A stretch of DNA of 64,000 nt from Rallus limicola. Lineage: Eukaryota; Chordata; Aves; Gruiformes; Rallidae. This document shows, one piece after another, positions 60,001 to 64,000 of the stretch (positions are counted from its first letter, which is position 1; the number at the start of each line of letters is the position of its first letter). A model generated the notes under the pieces. That model had not been told where the DNA came from and made no database searches. It saw only the letters and a program-made list of their open reading frames with translations. The stretch covers positions 38,728,547 to 38,792,546 of the forward strand of contig JAKCOZ010000008.1 of NCBI GenBank assembly GCA_022605955.1, given 5' to 3'. The position numbers were made by a program, and so were the translations under genes.

Positions 60001-63000
60001 TTGGCATGTGCGTGAGCTGACCTTCAGCTTCCAGAGGTGAAAAGGAGTTTGCATTTTTTATCCCAAGCCATTTACAGCAGAGGAGTGCTGAGCTGCTGCT
60101 TTGTTGTTCCGGGGTTCTCCCCTTCCCTTCCCCTCCCCCCCTCCAAGAAATTACAAACACTTCCGTGAGGCCACCCTATCTGATGGGTGGTGGGATAACT
60201 GGAAATACCCTGGTAGAGCGCACATGTCCAAAGATGCACAGTGGCACAGCAGGCACGTCTCAGAGACACACACAGACTTCATAAAATAAGTGTTAGGCAC
60301 CAGTCTAACCACTGCTTGGCCACCTCAACACCTCTTTAGCCGGTATAACTGATGCTGACATTTTTCCCAGGGTTTTTGCTGCTGTTTAACCCTGTTAGAG
60401 GGCAGGATCTGCAGCAGGGCCCTGCAAGCGCCCCTGGTACACCCGCGGTCAGATGTTTCCTGAATCAGCAGCACATCTGCCCGAGGTCTCCTCTGCAAAC
60501 CTTTGTCAGCTGCCTCTGGAAAAGCCCAGATTTGCCAGCTGCAGGTCAGCCAGCAAATATTTTCTCCCTGGCTTATGTGCCCGTAGGCAGGAAGAATGCT
60601 ATTTGTGGCAGTCTCCCACCTTTTCTGTTAAAAATAAAGTTTGAAAGCAGCTCAGGGCTTCCTGGCAAATGGAAACAGAGTGATGGCACCAAGGATTTAC
60701 AGAGAAGCAGGCGGTGTCATTCTGGCACTTCGATTCTTTTTCCATTTCCCCGCACACTGGGTGGTCTAGAAAGCCTTCAAGGTTCATATCCAGCACCGGG
60801 TACAATGACCCCGTGGAAGAAGACCCCTTGCTTCAACCACGGAACACCAGGAGAGGTGCAGCTACCAAAAACCCCAGCAGAAAAAAAATGTGCATAACCC
60901 CAAGTAGAACCCGTCGCAGCAGATGGAGAGATATGGTCACCCTCGGAGAGATACAGAGGTCTACCAAACTTGCCCTACACAGCCTGAGAAGCACACCCAC
61001 AAACTCACGGCGACGTCCAGACCTGCTCCGTTCCGCAGGAAAGCTGCACAGTTCCCCAAGGTGCTCTTAGGTAACAGCCAGAGCCTGAAGAGCAAACCTC
61101 CTCCCGCGGACAAGGAGACCTCCTCCCACCTGGGAATGCTGCAGCCCCACACACAGAGGCATCCCACACCTCTCCGCTTAGCACCACCCCAGCAGAGAGA
61201 TCGCATCAGGGGCATCAGGCTGAACCCTTGCTCTAGAAAAAGCGTGCCGGTGCGGGCAGCTATTCTGGACTAGGTGGAATAGAAACGATGCCAGTTAAAC
61301 TTCCTCATGCACAGGCAGGTTTACCTGCCTTTCCACCTCCCGCCTAGCTTGCATTTCATGGTAAAGCTTTGAAAAAACCAGTTGTGCAACCCTACGCAGA
61401 GGCCATCAGCTTGCTTGGGGATAGTGTGACTGGTTATCTGTACAAAGGCTGGGGGAAAATCCCTTGATGGGGCTGAGGAGCGACAGCGGCTGCTCCAAGA
61501 GCCTTCCCCACTACTGATGTCCATCAGCTGCGCAGCTTGTCCCAAACATCTCTCCACAAACAGTTTGGTTGTGGTCACTAGCGGCGGGAAGGATGCCCGC
61601 AGTCCCTAGTCAGATCTGGGTCCCTAGTTCAATGATGCTGAGCCGAGCTTATCACATGTGGGTTCTGAACAAGGAGAGCACCGTGCAATGGGCAACATGA
61701 GCTGCTGAGGCTGGAAATCATTCAGTCTCCTCAAAAAAAAGGGTTTGTGGAGGTTGTCTGCTATGGCACTAGGGCAGGTAGGGACAGGCGGCTCTGAAAG
61801 GTGCCTGCTAGAGATAAAGAGAGGAAAGGATGGGTTGTTTCAGCAGGGAGACAGGTAGCAGAGCGCACGAGGGGAGGTCCTGCCTGGTCCCTGCCTGCCT
61901 CCCCTCCAGAGAAGAGGAGGTGTCCAGCCAGAGATGTCTGCTGGTGAAAGCACCGCTGCGGAGGGTTGGATGGTTGGTCCTGTTGAGGACGAGCCGGCCT
62001 GGCAGGGAAGCACATCCGCTGTTAGGCAGTGAGTCACGGCGCCGAGCGTGAAAAGGAGTCCGACATGCGAAGACAGATAGATGACCTCCCTGCCACCCTC
62101 CTGCCTGCAGCCTCAGCAGAGAAAAAGTTCACCTGCCCTTTTCCAGGAAGGTGCTCCGCAGCCCCATCGCTCTCCTGTCTGGTTGTTAAACAAAGATTCC
62201 GGTAGGACGTTCTTTGCCACGGTGACAGACGGCAGTTCCAAGGTGATCCCAGAGCACAAAGCAAGGCGACACTCATTTTTCATGCCCATAATTAGAGAAA
62301 ACTTGTTAGCTGATTAGCGTTAAGCAACATGGGGTAATAACATTAGGGAACAGTGCTTCTAAACAAGCCAAAGACCTCTCACCCTCGCCCGAGGCCTTGC
62401 AGCAGGAGGGACCCTGGGGATCTAAGGACCCAATCCCGAAGTCAGACTGAACCTGGCTGTAAGATGCCTGAGGGCTGCCGTGAGCTTTCCACTGTTGGTT
62501 TTCCAGAGCTCACTTTCCCTGCTGCTCGCTGCAGCTCAGGGCCTCTTCCCAGGGGTAAGTTTTAAGAACAACATCCCTCCACGCGTGGCTTTGCTTAGCG
62601 TGACGCAGACCCCAGCCCAGGATACCCGCCAGGACTTAGGGACAGGATATGCAGGGTGCACTTCCAGGTCCCCCTCACTGCCTCTGGTGACATGCTCCAC
62701 CTTCTACACCCAGCCCCACCACCCCTCCCCCAAAAAAAACTCTCCAGAGCCCAGCCACTCCCAGCTCCTCCGTAGCCATTTTCAGGGTTCCCAGACTTAA
62801 CTGTCAAAGGCTGCAGACACATTTATTATCTTTTTTTTGCAGTGCCATCTGGCATTTGTGTATCAGAAGAAGATTACATCTATGTCAAACAGGGGGAGAA
62901 ATATCTTTCCCTCTAACAGTTGTAGAGGCAAGGCAGGGGGGTGGGGGGAGAATATAAAAAAATTAAATCCCATGGACCATATGGAAGGCTTTTTCTTAAG

Positions 63001-63280
63001 TGATCCGTCTTGAGCAATTAGGAAGTGTCGCAGCCAATATGCAGATCTTGGTCTGGCTGCGAGTGCTGGGACAGGAGCAGGGCGACAGGGTCAGGCTACC
63101 TGAGACACCAACGCTGATGCTGCCACCGGGGAAAATGAGATGCTCACACCCCCCCCCCCCACCCCGCCCTCTCCTCTCCAAAACTGGGGGAAGAAAAGGA
63201 CAAAAAAAGAAGAGAGGGAACAAAGCAAGACAGCTTGCAGTGTGCTGAGTGAATCGGAGCAGTGGCCTTTCTTTGCCTTT
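60001..63280. other. Unique non-coding sequence
   Basis: No gene is recognised. A 181-codon frame (60352-60897 +) begins with a hydrophobic MLTFFPGFLLLFNP stretch that could mimic a signal peptide, but I see no domain and no splice or promoter context. Bases 62275-62340 are AT-rich (cataattagag, ctgattagcg). A C12 run lies at 63149-63160. Confidence 0.5.
63149..63160 (+). repeat. Poly(C) tract, C12
   Basis: Twelve consecutive C followed by ACCCC. Homopolymer only. Confidence 0.85.
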
Positions 63281-63577
63281 CGGGGGTTTTATCATCACGC
63301 GCGTCTTGCGAAAGCACAAGGTGTGAACCCGCGGTGGAGCCTCGCCAGGTTCTCAGCGCTCGCTCTGCGCCTCCCCACGCCAGGGATAGTGGAAAATTAC
63401 TGCTTCTCGTCCCAGCCTGCCACACGGGCAAGCTTTGGCAGGGTGAAGGAACCAACCGCTGGCACGACCCGGGAAGCACTGATCGGAAGCAGCGCTGACA
63501 CCGCATCCAGCCCAGAAGGGGCTGGGGAGGGGGGTGCACAGAGTGAGCACAGTATCACCCGGTTGGCACGGTGACCG
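63281..63577. promoter_or_regulatory. CpG-dense patch
   Basis: By hand count there are about 23 CpG dinucleotides in roughly 297 bases, close to the number expected from its base composition, whereas most of the window is clearly CpG-depleted. Words such as 'tcacgcgcgtcttgcg' and 'cagcgctcgctctgcgc' are packed in the first third. It could be a small CpG island, a conserved element, or recently GC-biased DNA. No TATA box, start site or gene is visible. Confidence 0.3.
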
Positions 63578-63635
63578 TGTGGCCATAACCTCACCAATGG
63601 CCAAGAGCATGCGTCTTCTGCAACCCACTGGCTGC

Positions 63636-63984
63636 TCCACTGAAGGGAGCATACAAACAGGAGGGGAATCACCTTTTGAAAAGGGCAGAGACTGGCAGGA
63701 CAAGGGGGATGGGGGGATGGGGTGAAGCTGAAGGAGGGATGGGTTAGATGAGGTATTAGGGGGAGGTTCTTTCCAGAGAGAGTGGTGAGGGGCTGGAACA
63801 GGCTGCCCAGAGAGGGGTTGGGTGCCACGTCCCTGGGGGTGTTCAAGGCCAGGTTGGCTGGGGCCCTGGGCAACCTTGTGTAGCTCCAGGCCTGGAGGTT
63901 GGTGTCCCTGCCTGTGTCAGGGGGTTGGAACTCTGTGATTCTTGGGGTCTCTTCCAACCCAGACCAGGCTGGGATTCTATGATC
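63636..63984 (+). repeat. CR1 LINE fragment, family C
   Basis: It starts at about 'ctgaagggagcatacaaaca', passes 'actggcaggacaagggggat', 'ctggaacaggctgcccagag' and 'ctccaggcctggaggttggt', and ends in 'gggattctatgatcc' just before the window edge. It has the same body as 23538-23984 but is truncated about 110 bases later on the 5' side. The 186-codon minus-strand frame across it is an antisense shadow. Confidence 0.94.
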
Positions 63985-64000
63985 CTCCAGCTGCTGGCTG

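Noticed and set aside
62508..62560. Possible small exon between 'ttggttttccag' and 'ggggtaagt'
   Set aside because: Splice-like words are frequent by chance. The enclosed 45 or so bases show no coding signal.
62821..62916. Acceptor-like 'ttttttttgcag' followed by a short open stretch (VPSGICVSEEDYIYV...)
   Set aside because: Only 24 codons before a stop, no recognised peptide and no supporting donor or upstream exon.
14980..63160. Poly(C) runs at 14980, 18172, 27745 and 63149 as a functional series
   Set aside because: Homopolymers of 12-16 C are common in bird DNA, are error-prone in assemblies, and share no flanking sequence.
1..64000. Prokaryotic features (operons, CRISPR, IS elements, ribosome-binding sites)
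   Set aside because: CR1 content, microsatellites, CpG depletion and lack of long ORFs all point to a bird nuclear genome.
1..64000. tRNA, rRNA, snRNA or well-known microRNA genes
   Set aside because: No A/B-box pair with cloverleaf potential and no familiar mature microRNA sequence was seen by eye. A covariance-model scan would be decisive.

Overview
This window looks like nuclear DNA from a bird, and I find no protein-coding gene in it that I would defend. The evidence for a bird is 21 pieces of CR1 LINE in both orientations, most of them 5'-truncated and ending in the short repeated ATTCTRTG-type tail typical of avian CR1. There is also one fragment that reads like a common avian endogenous-retrovirus 3' end/LTR. 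By my hand-drawn boundaries CR1 covers about 9.2 kb (about 14%), which is high for a bird. Several copies are near-identical, so CR1 was active fairly recently in this lineage. CR1-rich orders such as woodpeckers and allies would fit, but I cannot name a species.

Layout: 1-5.4 kb has two family-A CR1s in opposite orientation and a short family-C piece. 5.4-9.6 kb is unique sequence. 9.6-14.3 kb has two family-B copies and one family-C fragment. 14.3-17.2 kb is unique. 17.2-20.2 kb carries a CR1 tail and the longest element (about 1.9 kb, with decayed reverse-transcriptase sequence). 22.3-24.0 kb is a three-family CR1 cluster. 26.4 kb has one family-B copy. 26.9-35.7 kb is the longest repeat-poor stretch. 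35.7-47.4 kb holds six CR1 pieces, four of them large. 48.2-48.9 kb is the retroviral fragment. 48.9-54.2 kb is unique, with one exon-like open stretch. 54.2-57.1 kb has two CR1 pieces. 57.1-63.6 kb is unique and contains a tight cluster of POU octamers. A CpG-dense patch and a family-C CR1 close the window.

I use A, B and C as local labels for CR1 groups that share diagnostic 3' sequence; they are not database names. A copies carry 'gagggagctgggggtgttg' in the body. B copies carry 'ggcagggggttgga' before the tail. C copies carry 'aggcctggaggttggt'. All B copies that span the relevant site share a one-base loss that shifts the ORF2 frame relative to the A copy in this window.

No gene or regulatory system can be reconstructed here. 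AT-rich blocks with homeodomain-like and POU-like words suggest a gene desert or long intron near a developmental regulator. That is inference and needs genome alignment. No tRNA, rRNA, known microRNA, CRISPR array or prokaryotic feature was seen.
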